Positions 11,801 to 24,037 of a DNA stretch of 64,000 nt are shown piece after piece. The notes under the pieces were generated by a model, which saw only the letters and a list, made by a program, of their open reading frames with translations, searched no databases and had not been told where the DNA came from. Numbering within the stretch: position 1 is the stretch's first letter; every line of letters starts with the position of its first letter. This DNA comes from Schizochytrium sp. TIO01 (lineage: Eukaryota; Sar; Bigyra; Thraustochytrida; Thraustochytriidae). The stretch covers positions 3,175,148 through 3,239,147 of the forward strand of contig SMSO01000014.1 in the NCBI GenBank assembly GCA_004764695.1. The letters run 5' to 3'. A program made the translations under genes and the position numbers.

Positions 11801-14800
11801 AAAGTGCTGGTCGCTGCTCGACCGATTTCATACAAACTTTTGTAAAGCCACGCTACAAATAACTCTCGAGATAGTTCTATTTCAGCTCGCTTGCATTTTT
11901 TTTAAAATAGCTTCAAAAATGTACATGCAAATGTTACACACAGAAAAGGTCACTGCGTGCAGCCATGATTTGAGCGATGAACTAACTGTATTTTCCTTGC
12001 CAGCTTAGTTGTCTTGGGAACCAAGTTATACCGACTTGAAGACTCCAGTACTTTTTAGATGCCACTATATTAATAAAACATCATTTAGTCCCTATCTGTA
12101 TCAAAATGATGTCTGGACCAATGTTAACGAAGACAAACTTCTTCTCAAGAAAATTGAAAATCATATTACATATTCAATAGGATATGCAATGTCTCAAGTG
12201 AGAGGTTCCGGCAGAGCAAACCTCGACGTAGAAAACAAATAGATAATTTCATACAGCACATGAAAACGCACTAATAACAATCAATCAACTCTAGAAATGA
12301 GAAGGGGCCGCAAATCTACTTTGCTGGCTCTGCAGGTTTCTGAATGGTATTTCGACTCTTCAACTAATTTTCTTTAGAACTATTTAGAATATTATTAGCG
12401 GCGAGTTCGTAAGAGAATTGACCGTCTTCGCCGACAAGCGCCCGTGCTAAATTCCGAAAAAAGTTTTTTTACTCTTCAATTTTCTCAGATTTGAAAGACA
12501 AATACAAAAAAACTTGCACCAAACAGAAGGTGCTTTACAACAAATAATGTTCTACTTTCGAACTAGCATTTGGAGTGGACATGTTTTATTAAGTTGACCT
12601 TTCAGACTTGAAACTTCGACCCAATTACTCTTTTTAAAAAAGCCTGCTTGAAGTACGTTTCCCTCTTCCAATTTCTTTGCAACTGAAAAGGAAGGGCACT
12701 CCCAATCGACACGCATCGTTTTAAAACACGTTCAATGAATGACAAATCAGCACGCAGAAATGCCATTACCTTTTGGTATCGATGTTTTGGACAACGCCAC
12801 ACTTCAAGCCAGTTGCATACATGTTGTTACGATAGTTTCCACCTTGGTGCCCACTCCGATGCATGCAAGAGAGGACTGGACGGGTCTACATTTCTTCGCG
12901 CATGCCATGGGACACGAGAAAACCTATTTCTACCGACTCTGATTATCACTGCTCGTCCAAAATAACAGAAGCCTACTCAAATCATATTCGACTGAAGACC
13001 AACACCTTCAACTGCCGTTGTGTACGCCGAGACAGTTTGAGTTATGCTCTTACCGTATGGCAGAAAATGAGCGATCTAATTATTGCTTTAAAGTAACACC
13101 GTAGACTTCAAGCTGGTTTGTACCATAGAGTCCTGGGGACATAATAAGTACCTAGAGCAAAATCTCAACCTTACCTTGAAGTCTCACTTGTCTAATTGCC
13201 AATTCAGCCTTAAAACCGAAGCTTGCTTTGCATCAACTGTCTTTTCAGCTTTTAGAAGCAATTCGTGTGATACAATCAAGTTTCTCAGTATCAAGCTCTT
13301 CGTGCAAAGAGCTGGATTAGCTGTATTCTGTGTAGTATCACACACTAAAAGCAGGAGCAAGCTAAATTAAGCAGTTAGTATTGAAGTAGATGTATAGCCA
13401 AATGGTTAGAATTTCACCCCATCTGAATTTCTGCAGCTAGTGGTAGATTTAGATCATGCATATCGTCTTTAGCATCAGATGAACCAATCAAGCAAGAGCA
13501 CCGAGTTGAAGCTAGTCTGATGTCCTTAACATACGCATACACAATAGACGGCTTTTGAAGAAATAAATTCACATTGTTGGTGTTAGCCTATGAGTAGTCA
13601 TATTACAGCGAAAGCCGTTCAAAGTTCATTTGAAACTTTCTTAATGCAAGGGTATGAAGAAATAATTTAGCCAAGGCGATGCTCAAAAGAGAAAATTATG
13701 AAAGAAATTGTCACAAACGGTGGTTGCCTAATATATAACCTCCAATGTGCTGGTTTCTCGATCAGGAATTTGTTACTCACTCTACTTGTTAAGCAAGAAA
13801 TGTAGAAAGCCATATTCATCAATTGAGATTCAGCAAGATATAGAAATGAAGCATATGCGGCTAGGGAAGTCAAAATACGAGTCTATAAACAAAGATAACG
13901 GTGAAAGTTTCAAGACTGATTGAGTCATTGAACAGTAACTCCAGAAAGTGCCCTAGAGTATAACTTCAAAATTTCCATTAGTTGAATACTATTGCTTTAT
14001 TAGACGTGGAGCATGGATCTAACGCGTGAAAATTGATTAGGTTAACCAGGCCACTTCGTCATACCCTAGTTAAAGCCCCGATATGATATGATCATGACTG
14101 GGCCGCTCTATTTTTTCTTGGGGCAAGTTAGCTAGATATAACTTATGATTGTTCGAAATCGTCTTACATGTTATCGAAAAATGGGCGTGCCTTACTCAAT
14201 GTTGAAGTGTGGGCAATGCTAACCAGCATAATATAGAAGTGAACACCAAATGTATTATTTGTTGACCTTTCTCGGGTTATTTCCGAAATATCTCCAAACC
14301 TGCCCGTGCCGTTAAATTCCTTCCATTTCCCCGTAGCGCTTTAGCAACTACGCTTCGAAGATTTTTTGGGCTGATGCTTCTGTCCAAAACTAGGAGCCCA
14401 AATTATTGCAAATTTTGCTACTCTAAAATTTTTGGAGTGGTCTATTCGAGGAAAGCAGTCAGTCAGGTAAGATAACGCTATTTTTGCGAAGTAGGCCTTT
14501 ATTAATGATCATTACGGAATCTAGTACGGCTGGTTCAAGAATTCCAACATGCTTGAATTATCAGCAGGGCACCATGTTAGATGGTGTAGACATTAATATT
14601 CCATATGACCTCAGCAACACAGATAGGAGAACAGTAGTATAAAATTCTGTCCAGTGCTAAGCATAATATGTCTTAGAATTCCTACCAAACATTAGTTCCT
14701 GCATTTACTTTGAAAGTAAACCTGGCACCAGTAAGACCACATGTAAGATTAATACTCATATGCATTGGCCCAATAGATAGAGACTAGAGTTCTCTTTTCT

Positions 14801-15222
14801 GTTACGGATGGGATCTGCACTTTACAAACCAAAAGTTGCGATCTAATTTTCGAAATTCAAACACAAGTATTGCTGATCAATTTTGAAAAATTCGAATCTT
14901 CAAATTGCCTCTGATTATTATGAGAAAAAAGGAAAGTCGTAGATTGAATTGATGAACGAACAGATTGCAAAACAACGCACCTAAAGTAGTAAAATAACCA
15001 ATCTATAATATTTCGATTGAGAGAAATTGACTTTGAAAGATATCGAATTATAAGAACACATTTGATTAGTTTCTAACACAGGAATTTCGAGGTGCAGGGA
15101 ATGTTCGAAGTACACAAGATGAATGAATCTTTCGAGACACATTGTGAGACAAATACAGCAGAATGGTAAGTAGTTTCAATACCAAAGAACTACATCAGAT
15201 GACACACTAGAGACCTTTAACT
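8826..15222. other. Long gene-free stretch, mostly AT-rich
   Basis: AT-rich blocks occur at 8826-8890, 8945-9060 and 9600-9690. A moderately GC-rich patch at 10,020-10,480 is open on both strands with no recognisable product. Two segments look faintly coding: a minus-strand Lys/Ala/Glu-rich frame near 10,680-10,830 and a plus-strand frame at 11,238-11,594; neither matches a family I know. From 11.6 to 15.2 kb nothing stands out, and the last few hundred bases are the 3' flank of the acyltransferase gene. Confidence 0.5.
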
Positions 15223-17091
15223 TCAAAGATAAGGTTCGTCATCGATTCTTAATGAAATGAGTGACTTGGACTTTCCAAGACTTTCGCCTGAGATTGTTGG
15301 CTCCAGATCGCCAGACTCAAGCAGTTTCAGGGTATTCAAAGAACGGCGCTTCTGAACCTCATCAGAAGAAATAATACGATTGTTAGCCCAATCTGGAATT
15401 TCATGAATGTGGTCCTCCACATAAGTTTGCACACGCAACACAAGACGCTTGCGGTCTTGACGGAGCATCTCTGATGGGTTGCTGTGGCGGGGTTTGCACG
15501 TAGACCGGATAGCAAAAATGTAACTAGGAACATGGCGTAAGCGACGGACGAGGGTCTCACTCATCACGACGCTGATGTAAAACGTATAAATGGGGAAAAA
15601 TACCAAAAAGAAGATTGGAATCAGCCACCATGCATTGCTAGCAAGAAAGTCATACCAAGCATTGTCGTCCGTATTCTTGTATGGCCAGAGGAAAAACAGC
15701 AAAATCAGCCCAACAACCGTGTACAGCACGAGTAAAGAGGGGATAAGAATTGTGCTTTGAATAACCTTTTGTGAAGCTACAACGTCACGTGCTGCAATTT
15801 TTACGGAAGATCCAGCCAAAGCCTTTGCCATCTCGCGCTTCACTACGCACTTGATTCGAAGCGGGATAGGAGAGGCAAGAATAAGTCCAGGTAATATAAG
15901 GGGTAGAATAAAAACCAGCATCAAAAAGGTCACCATCAATTCATACCATGCGCGGAGTAAAGTTACGCAGCTGCCCAACGGTGGAAGTTCGGCGACTTGC
16001 TTATCATCTAAGCCTTGTGCGTAGGCAAACTTATTGTAAAGGTAAATATCGCGAAGGATGGTTTTGAAAGCTGGATCGGATTTCCAAGTCGAGTAAGCAG
16101 CTGAGAATCGAGTGCTTAGGTTGACGTACTCCTCACTCGAGAGCTTAATATTGTTTTGATACATTCGACGGGCAATGCGTAGAGCTGTAAGCTCTTTGTA
16201 AGTGGGTGCACGAATTAGAACGCTTTCTAAGGTTTCATTGACTTTCGCAAGTAGAGCATTTCCGGCTGCAATTTTATCTCCGTGAATATACTCTTCCACA
16301 AGATCATCGTCAACATCGATTGGCTGAGAAACATCGACAAAACAGTTGCTCCGAAATACATGGCCTCCTAGGTAGTTGATTCCAGTTGCCACGATTCTGA
16401 CAGGAATACCGTGAGCACGGGCTCCTAAAGCCATTACAGCAACACCTGCTTTGAGGGGCAGTAGATCTGTATTATCGTGGGAGCCACCTTCCGGGAAAAT
16501 CCCGATTGCGCCGCCTTCCTGGAGCTTGTCGAAGACCTTTTGAAAAAGTTCACGTTGAGGAATCTTGGGGATAACCTTAAAAGACATTCTGCCAGTAAAA
16601 TGTTCAATATGCAAGGGGTTTTCTTCATTTGGCGGTTTAAATGTGAGCTCGTCATCAGACTCCACGGTTGCGACAACAACTTGGCCAACACCCTTGATAG
16701 CAACACTGCATCCTGGCTGTGCGCAGTCGTCAAGGAGGCTACCATGTTCTGTGTAAATTTTGCATGCGTCCAAGTCAATACGTACAATACTTCCTTGTGC
16801 GACCGTGGCGCGATCTTGTGGACGGACAACAGGAACCACATGTAACGCGCGAGCAGCCTGTCCGACGACAGGTTTGTGTAGAGAAGTCTCTGCCATAATG
16901 AAGGACAGCTTTCGCTGAGCTGTTTTCATCATTACCATGGCGTCGACAAATTGATTCATATGATTGCCAACAACGATGATGGGACCCTCCTGTGGCATGT
17001 TCTCGGAGTTCACAATTTCAACACCGTTGGAAAAGAAAATTTTCAGCACCATCATCATCAAATTTCTCACAAAGTAATAGAGGCACGACAT
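15223..17091 (-). CDS. Glycerol-3-phosphate / DHAP acyltransferase, Gpt2/Sct1-like
   Basis: A 622-residue membrane acyltransferase of the PlsC/LPLAT superfamily, closest in layout to the fungal Gpt2/Sct1 type that acylates glycerol-3-phosphate or dihydroxyacetone phosphate at the ER as the first step of glycerolipid synthesis. Motif I is GNHMNQFVD (42-50; catalytic His44, Asp50), with the NQFVD spacing typical of Gpt2/Sct1. Motif III is IFPEGGSHD (198-206). A region between motifs I and III (about 100-165) is enlarged, as in that family. Hydrophobic segments lie near 386-408, 446-470 and 488-510. The C-terminal tail is Ser-rich and charged. The ATG at 17091 has A at -3 and is followed by an aromatic/Met-rich hydrophobic N-terminus. 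It stands alone with large spacers on both sides. Exact acceptor substrate is inferred, not shown. Confidence 0.88.
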   Translation of the reverse strand: MSCLYYFVRNLMMMVLKIFFSNGVEIVNSENMPQEGPIIVVGNHMNQFVDAMVMMKTAQRKLSFIMAETSLHKPVVGQAARALHVVPVVRPQDRATVAQGSIVRIDLDACKIYTEHGSLLDDCAQPGCSVAIKGVGQVVVATVESDDELTFKPPNEENPLHIEHFTGRMSFKVIPKIPQRELFQKVFDKLQEGGAIGIFPEGGSHDNTDLLPLKAGVAVMALGARAHGIPVRIVATGINYLGGHVFRSNCFVDVSQPIDVDDDLVEEYIHGDKIAAGNALLAKVNETLESVLIRAPTYKELTALRIARRMYQNNIKLSSEEYVNLSTRFSAAYSTWKSDPAFKTILRDIYLYNKFAYAQGLDDKQVAELPPLGSCVTLLRAWYELMVTFLMLVFILPLILPGLILASPIPLRIKCVVKREMAKALAGSSVKIAARDVVASQKVIQSTILIPSLLVLYTVVGLILLFFLWPYKNTDDNAWYDFLASNAWWLIPIFFLVFFPIYTFYISVVMSETLVRRLRHVPSYIFAIRSTCKPRHSNPSEMLRQDRKRLVLRVQTYVEDHIHEIPDWANNRIISSDEVQKRRSLNTLKLLESGDLEPTISGESLGKSKSLISLRIDDEPYL

Positions 17092-19981
17092 TTTGGATTG
17101 TTCTTGATGCTGTTTCTCACCTAATAATCAATCGTCAATCCACTGCAAAAAAGAACTTAGTACGGGATAATAAATTTCCTTCTTCCCTCTGCTGCAACCT
17201 GGCCCGAGTTCTAGTTGATTCTTTAGCAACCAGATATCATATATAAATCTTCTTTACGATACCGGAAACCAAATAGGGATCTTCTCTGCAATGCTACTAG
17301 CTTTCCCTTGGATTGATCAACACTCTCCAGTGCAGCTAGAAAAGCAAACCGGGCTAACTTTGTTCTGGCTTCCCAAACTAGAAATGACACGAGCCAGCAA
17401 TCTAGTTACCTGGGTCCACTTAAGTCAAGACGAAGGCCTCAGGCAAGCCTTCGAAAATACAACCACCCCTATTCTTATCCCAGGCAAAGGGTTTTGGTAA
17501 CCCTCTCGTGCGGCCGCTTCTGGACCGCCTTGAGTTTCTTGACTGCTCGCCGGTCTGGCTGCTGCATTCACTGCCTTCTATACAAGCTACTACACGCGCG
17601 CTCAGGAAGGGGCCTAAGAAATGGCTAAAATGTGCTTATTGTTTTACATAACTACTCTTAACAGTGTGTGCGCGCGTGCACCACGTGCTATGACTAAGGT
17701 GTAGGTCGAGGAGTACTATATTATTTAATCATACTTCAAAAAGCACAGTAATCCAAGCGCTAAGAAACTGCTCAAGATAAGCGTAGCAGTAAAAAGTTGA
17801 GCAAGGGTGATACGTGCACTTCATTGTCACTATCTTGGAAATTGTTATTGCAGCGAAGCGAGGAAGTGGCAATGGTACCTACCTTCCATGGTAGTATACT
17901 GTTGCTGCTATTCTACCTGAAAATTGGCGTGGCTGCAAGGAAATTTTGGCAGTTCAGTATGGAAATGGACAAGGTCCTAACTTGAACGAGTAAGAAACTT
18001 GGATAACGCCTGCTTTGCAGTGAGACAAGCGCCAAAATAGAAGGAGGTTCTGAGGGGTCTTTGTAGTCCCTACCTAGTGCCCATGGTAGTAGTCTGCGTT
18101 CACGACAGAAATTTAAGAATGAAACCTTAACAGGCATAGGGCTGTGCTGTATCAACTTATTGGGAAGAATGGCGAAAATCATAAAACGAAGAAAGATGTG
18201 GCTTCTGAGTGGAGAATTAAAAGCAGCCGGACTCGTAGGAGTGCAGACAGTTCGGGTAGAGCATAAGAGACTAAGGAAACATGGCTACAGGCTGCGATGA
18301 CATCGTAAAGAGTTTATGTGAAATTCGAAGTTTGCATCAGGCAGAAACTTGATCGGTAAGCGTTGCAATATCCAGGCGCTCGAGAGTGTGAAAGGTGAAG
18401 ACCGGTGAATCGCTTGCATCTGTGAAATCGGAGCGCAGTTGAATTGCAACTTGTAAAGACTGCAAATCCGTGGCTGGCGTCAAGCCTGGCGTGTTTCGCA
18501 ATGCTCTGATTATACTTTCTCAAAACACAATAACAAATCGTTGTTGGAGGAGTACAGTACCACCGCTCAAGGTTTATCCAAAGATGACGTACTAGCAAAG
18601 GATGCTGTAAAAATAGCAAATTTGTTATTGCTATGTTGTAGGTAGGAGGGTCCTACTATCAGGATTTCACCAAGGGTTCGCTTGATGACTGCTGCATGTC
18701 CCTCTTTATTTCGAACCAGAGGTACGTACAAAAGTGGGGCCGCCTAGGAACTGAAAGACGAAAGACATCAGTCTAGCAGCCTGCTACTTGTGAGTCACGC
18801 ATTTCATAGGTTACCTGGTACTATGTAGTAGTCCCTACTAGACATCCGTGAGCAGGATTTTGCATCCGGGCAGAATTTCTGCATGATAGTACCAACTCAT
18901 TTAGAAAGATGCGTGGAAGGAATGAGTTTTATTTTGTTTTGTTTTGTTTTGTCACTTGCTATGAGCAATATGCTCGAGCTTGCTCATACAAAAAGATTTA
19001 AAGGAGTGTTGTTGTCACATTTCTGCAACAACTTCTTGTCAAGGCACAAATAGTGTACGTTTACTTTTGACTCTTGTCTTTGTGTCCATGCGTTACCGAT
19101 GTTACTCTTTCCCCTGCAGCGGCGCTCGTTCACCAAAGATGAAACCAAGGTAGCATTTACAATCAATCGTCCAAGTTTAACCAGATATGCAAAGCCGTCA
19201 GGTACATATAGCGGACAGGTTTATAAATAAAATGTACTAAGCTTGATTCTGAAAAGAAGAAAAAAGAACTACAAGTTTCGATTGAATTTAGGCACATCCA
19301 AGTACAGCATCCAACGAAGTGAAGCCATGACCATGATTCAGATTGTAATTGCTAATTTTTAGCATGCAATGCTCGCAAGTTAACCAACGCGAGCGAATAT
19401 TTCGAACTAAATTGTAAATCCTCATCAATCGTCTGGGCAAGGTAGTTCCAGAAGAAGAAATAGAGATAGAAGTGAATCACTTGTTACGAAGGCTATGCAT
19501 TTGAAGAATATAGTTGATGGTGATTTGTTTAAAATAAATGAATGGATTACATGTGTGTGTGGTTTTATTTGGGGTGCAGAGACCAAACTCGTTGCACCAC
19601 TCGCTATTTTTACGTTGGGGGATGAATTGTGTCATTCGATTAGATATTTGGATTCATAGTCATCCATGGGTGCGATGAATTATTGTATTACGTTGTCGAG
19701 ATGATGAACATCTGGACTTTGGGGTATTGCATTTTAAGTCAAACATATGCAATGGACAAGTTATCTGCGAACGTGGCATGGTCGCTGCGTCGTAGAAGAA
19801 CTGCAACATCTACGAAAACGGGTCTTTTAAATGACAGAACCGACTATATACAGGAGTAAGTAAGTGTGGGCAGAATTGCATGCATGTATGCTTGGATCGA
19901 TGCAAATGATACTGGACAGAGATGCAACCAAAGGCAAGAAGAAGTATCCTGCTGGTTGTACTATCGGCCTTGAGTGCTTGT
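17092..19981. other. Intergenic, no gene seen
   Basis: No frame longer than about 100 codons and none with recognisable motifs. A short (TTTTG)4 run lies at 18,932-18,951. The region holds the promoter side of the acyltransferase gene (around 17.1-17.3 kb) and the 3' flank of the RING-CH gene (19.5-19.98 kb). Confidence 0.5.
18932..18951. repeat. (TTTTG)n microsatellite
   Basis: Four perfect TTTTG units in gene-free sequence. Confidence 0.85.
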
Positions 19982-21244
19982 CTAAAAAAGCACATCAGGA
20001 GCGGTGGCATGGGGAGCAGAGATAGTCCAGAGCCCTTCGCGGACCTCTCGCTCTAGCTGCCCAGGGTTCCAAGTTGTCATTCCCATGATGACTTTAAGCC
20101 GAGTGTCGCGGAGCTGAGCCGCAGTAAAATTCTCCTCGAAATGCCTAAGTGTTGCATAATGACCGACGCAAAAGCCACCAATGTATGAGTTGGAACCCGG
20201 GATATCATCAAGCTGGTGAATAATAGTAACCGTGGTGTTCGTAAGCGAACCTCCTCGACCAAGCCAGACCCCGGACTCAACAACAGCCCGGCTCATCTGT
20301 CGTGCACAGACAATAGCCGATCCTTGAAGTCTCTCATTCAGGATCACTCCGCTTGCACCAAGGCGCTGATCAAAGTGTTCCACCAGCATCATCCTGCCTG
20401 CAAACTGCGGATTCGCATCCGATGCCTGCAAGAGACACCCGGATTGTATCACTGAGTTGGCAGGGCTTGCTGCCGGCGCAAAGATGATTGCCCTCGCTTC
20501 ATCATCATACGCGACCCCAGGACCTACGTCCACCGCTTCAGGTGCGAGATCCGCTCGAGGAGCTAAAATTTCGGCACCAACGCGAGCAGGTTGCGCCCTC
20601 TCGCGGTCCGCGTTATGCCTACGTGTTCTGCGGTGAGGCATTCCGTGGTAGTAATTAAAATCTGGTGGAAGACGCGGAACCGCTGGCGGAGGCCTTGGCG
20701 GTGGCTGAGTTTCCTGCGAGAACATGCGCCTTACGAAGCTGATAACGGTGGCGAAGACGAGCGACGCGAAGATAATCTGCAGAAGCAGAAGCACCGGGAC
20801 TGTGAAGAGTGCGGGCCCGATGATAAGAATTGGTCTCGAGGTCTTGATCCAGTTCCACGCCGACACGATAAGGGATTCTCTGGGCGGTGGTAGGCTGTAA
20901 CTAGCCTGGCAAACGGAGCATACTGAGGCCTTACGGTGGCTCTTGTTTCGAACACAAGCACCCTGCCACGCACGGAGGCATGCCACATGGACCCAGCGCT
21001 GCGTTCCTTTGCACTGGCATGGGGAGATCCACGCAGAACCTTCGAGGCAGGGTTTCGCGAGATCATCGCGGAGATGATTCGAAAGCCAAATCTTCAGTCG
21101 CGTCCACTGCGAGCCGTAGCTTTCATCACCGCCACACGCAGAAGAATCCAGGCAGATGCGGCATTGGCGAGGGTCGCAGTCATCCTGATCAGACGAGCAG
21201 GTGCCAGCCACGGCAGCCTCATGAGCCGTCTTAGGCGTCGCCAT
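19982..21244 (-). CDS. RING-CH (MARCH-type) membrane protein fused to AlgH/DUF179 domain
   Basis: A 420-residue protein with two unrelated domains. The N-terminal half is a RING-CH finger with ligands Cys28, Cys31, Cys76, Cys78, His86, Cys89, Cys109 and Cys112, exactly the C4HC3 spacing of MARCH-type E3 ubiquitin ligases (CxC, seven residues, HxxC), with a long first loop. A strongly hydrophobic stretch at about 138-171 makes one or two membrane helices, as in MARCH proteins. A Pro/Arg-rich linker (180-250) follows. Residues 262-410 match the AlgH/YqgE (DUF179, UPF0301) family: GCLLQAS near 269, MLVEH, GASGVILNE (296-304), a GG pair near 331, and the terminal MTTWNPGQLEREVREGLW block (389-406). 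AlgH is known from bacteria and plant/algal plastids; its biochemical role is unsettled. ATG at 21244 has A at -3 and G at +4. Probably a membrane-bound ubiquitin ligase; the AlgH role is unknown. Confidence 0.88.
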   Translation of the reverse strand: MATPKTAHEAAVAGTCSSDQDDCDPRQCRICLDSSACGGDESYGSQWTRLKIWLSNHLRDDLAKPCLEGSAWISPCQCKGTQRWVHVACLRAWQGACVRNKSHRKASVCSVCQASYSLPPPRESLIVSAWNWIKTSRPILIIGPALFTVPVLLLLQIIFASLVFATVISFVRRMFSQETQPPPRPPPAVPRLPPDFNYYHGMPHRRTRRHNADRERAQPARVGAEILAPRADLAPEAVDVGPGVAYDDEARAIIFAPAASPANSVIQSGCLLQASDANPQFAGRMMLVEHFDQRLGASGVILNERLQGSAIVCARQMSRAVVESGVWLGRGGSLTNTTVTIIHQLDDIPGSNSYIGGFCVGHYATLRHFEENFTAAQLRDTRLKVIMGMTTWNPGQLEREVREGLWTISAPHATAPDVLF

Positions 21245-21691
21245 GATGGTCTAGTACCTGCTAGACTTGAAAACCAACGGAGCAACCAGACGCAGTTCTG
21301 CGGCACAGATATGAACACTCAGACGCCCTGCCGGGATAGGGTCCGCCCCGGTGCTGGGCACGAGCGAGCGGGAGCGTGGAATCCGTCTCGATTCCGGATT
21401 TGAATTGCTTTCAAGTGAGCCTTTGAGATCACTAGGTACCTAGCTACTAAGTGTTCTGATTTGAATCGATTGACTCGAATGAATGATGATTGTTTTGATT
21501 CGAGAGAAACATATGGTAGAAAAGAAAACTCCTCTTTCTTTGCTTCTTTTCTCTTTCTTCTCTCTTTCTTTTCCCTTCCTTTAATCTATTACTGACTAGC
21601 TTAGGAGGAGCTCAGGGACTGCTAGAGTTAGAGCTGGGAAACCGCGCAGCCATCATCAGCTCTTCGATGCACAATAACAGTCAGCAATCAG

Positions 21692-21724
<33 letters not shown>
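21692..21724. repeat. (CAAT)n microsatellite
   Basis: About eight units of CAAT (equivalent to TTGA/ATTG on the other strand). The same unit recurs at 36.8, 61.1, 62.1-62.5 and 63.9 kb. Confidence 0.95.
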
Positions 21725-22249
21725 GGGTCCCTTTTGCGCGAGTGCAGTAGGCTTGTACACCCAGAATACCCACCCCTGCACGCCTTCAGAGCTTTTGCGC
21801 AGCAAGTCCCATTCATTCAAGCTCCTCCAAGTAAAAACCACATGACGGAGATGATTCATCTGTGATCGACGCCGGATTGACTGACTGACTGACGATCGAT
21901 CTTAAAGTAGAATTTATTGTACCCAGTGCCCGGTCTTGTGCTATTCGCGCCACCCCGACTTGCTGAGGTCTCTTTCGAGGCGCGAGTCCTACACGCGAGT
22001 AACGGACTGGTACGGACGCGGAGGAGGCTTTGTCACGACGCCTGCTTGAGCGACAGGTGAGAGCTGTCACCGTTAGTCAGACAGAGGAAAGAAAGCAGTC
22101 ATAGGTACGAATGTACGTACCCATCAATTCAATCAATCACTCTTCAGAGTAACTGCGCTCGCTGCGATGAAATTCTGATGATTCCTATGGAAAGGAAGAA
22201 GGAAAATGAGAAAATGAGAAAATGAGGAGAAAGTTTGTGCTTAAGTTAG

Positions 22250-22273
22250 CCTAGCTTAGCTTAGCTTAGCTTA
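22250..22273. repeat. (TTAGC)n short tandem repeat
   Basis: Roughly five TTAGC/CTTAG units in a row. It resembles a degenerate telomere-like unit, but it is short and internal. Confidence 0.8.
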
Positions 22274-22302
22274 ACCATACAACCAATCATCACTCAGGCA
22301 GT

Positions 22303-22346
22303 GAAAGAAAGAAAGAAAGAAAGAAAAAAAGAAAAAGAAAGAAAGA
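22303..22346. repeat. (GAAA)n purine tract
   Basis: A run of GAAA units with a few extra A residues; polypurine on the plus strand. Confidence 0.9.
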
Positions 22347-23999
22347 TTTCTATGAGCAATACGGAATGTCCAAAGGATCAGCGAATGAACCGTGAAATGG
22401 CGGCGCGAGAAGCCCTCTTTAGGCTGCTAGTGAGGGAAATCAGGCTCGGAGAGGGGTCATGAAGATCGAAAGCAGAGAGAAAGACTCGAGCGAGCTTTGC
22501 CTTTCGCCTTAATGGCCACAGCATCATATGCACGCACTTGCTTATCTTAGTTTCAATTGTAAGTAAGAAAGACCTTGCGAGATCAGGTTGAAAACAGTCA
22601 TGCCTTCTGTGCAGGCAGGTCTTAGCGATTGGGCTAAGAGTGCCATAGCGGGTCTGTTCGTTTGAGCGCCTCTTTTCAAGCTCTGCAGTCATGGTGTAAT
22701 CCATGTATCTATGAAAGCAGTTCTTGCGAACAACCTCAATCGGCGCTGCTGAGACTGTGGCTTCTCATAGGTTTCCACCGGCACCTTTCACGGCGGACGC
22801 GGCTCTGCAGAGAACCGGCGAGGGTGGCCTAGGCTTTGGATGTATCATGAAGTGGAAATGAAATGAAACACAGCTCCACAATTACAAACTTTTGGACCTC
22901 TGACTCTGACTAGCAGCTTCACACCTAGGCGCTACGCTAGGACCTCCCTAGCAGCAGGCAGGTAGCACCTACCTAGTACCTGCCTAGCGTCCGACCATTG
23001 TTTTCTCAATTCAGGTACTAGTCACTCTTGCTTTCCACCCTAAGGACCTCCTATGCTAAACACTAGGCATGCATGCGCCGGCGAGGCGATCAAAACATAG
23101 AACTCAATGAATGCAATCCGGAATAGATGTAGAGACCCAGATCAATGACCAGCACTGCAAAGATGGGAAAGCAGGCGGGGCGAGTGACGAAAGACAGGCC
23201 CTTGGAGGGAGGGGCTGGAGGGGCTCTGAGCTGCAGGCAGCCGGCTTCTGGCCGCCTTTCCGGCTTGGAATTCGAAGAGGGTGTGTCTGTTGTTGTAAAT
23301 CACTGTTTCCGCGACCCTGCGCAAGGGCAGACATACCGGTTCCCAATTGGCACTGGCGGAAAAGACGCACCGCAAGTAAACTATATACACAGTGATCCCA
23401 GTTTGTTCCACTTGTAGAGGGTTTGCTCAAAGTAGAGTATAGCCTCTATACTCTGCTTTCGCAAGTGTACTTTGCTTGCGGAACCACACCGTCTCTCCCG
23501 CCCCGGGTCTTGTAAATGGCCGTGGTAGTATCTCTCTTTTTGCTTTATTGTTCTCTAGAAAATTAAGTTATTTTAGTTTCTTTTCTTTTCTTTGCTTTTC
23601 TTTGCTTTTCTTTCTTTGCTTTTCTCCCTCGAAACTTTTTTTTTTTTTGGCTTCTATGTGGCGGATAATATCAACCTTGGGGTTGATGGGATCGAGCCCA
23701 GTGAGACCATGGATCTGGGAGGAAACTTTCAAGTTCGAGTTCGAGTTCAAGTTCAAGGTCAAGTCTCAAGATGATGATAGGCTGAGCCTGGGCTTGATTA
23801 ACTTCAAGACCGGGTGCTAGCCAATCAATCGCCACTTCAATCTGGGACCAATAACGAGAATTGCCGGCTTTGGTTTGAAGTTCTCGGCCTACCAGGTCGA
23901 ATTGAAGGCGTTTTATGTGGTGTATATTCTGTTGGGCTTTTTCTCATTCGCTCGTTTTGCCTGGGTCTTTTGTTTGTTCATGAATGGATGAATGAACTT

Positions 24000-24037
24000 G
24001 ACTCACTCACTCACTCAATCAATCAATCGATCGATCG
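24000..24037. repeat. Compound (ACTC)n(AATC)n(GATC)n repeat
   Basis: Three tetranucleotide units that differ by one base follow one another without a break, suggesting stepwise mutation and expansion of one array. Confidence 0.9.

Noticed and set aside
22250-22273. TTAGC units as a telomere remnant
   Set aside because: Only about five units, internal, and not a known telomere repeat; treated as a plain microsatellite.
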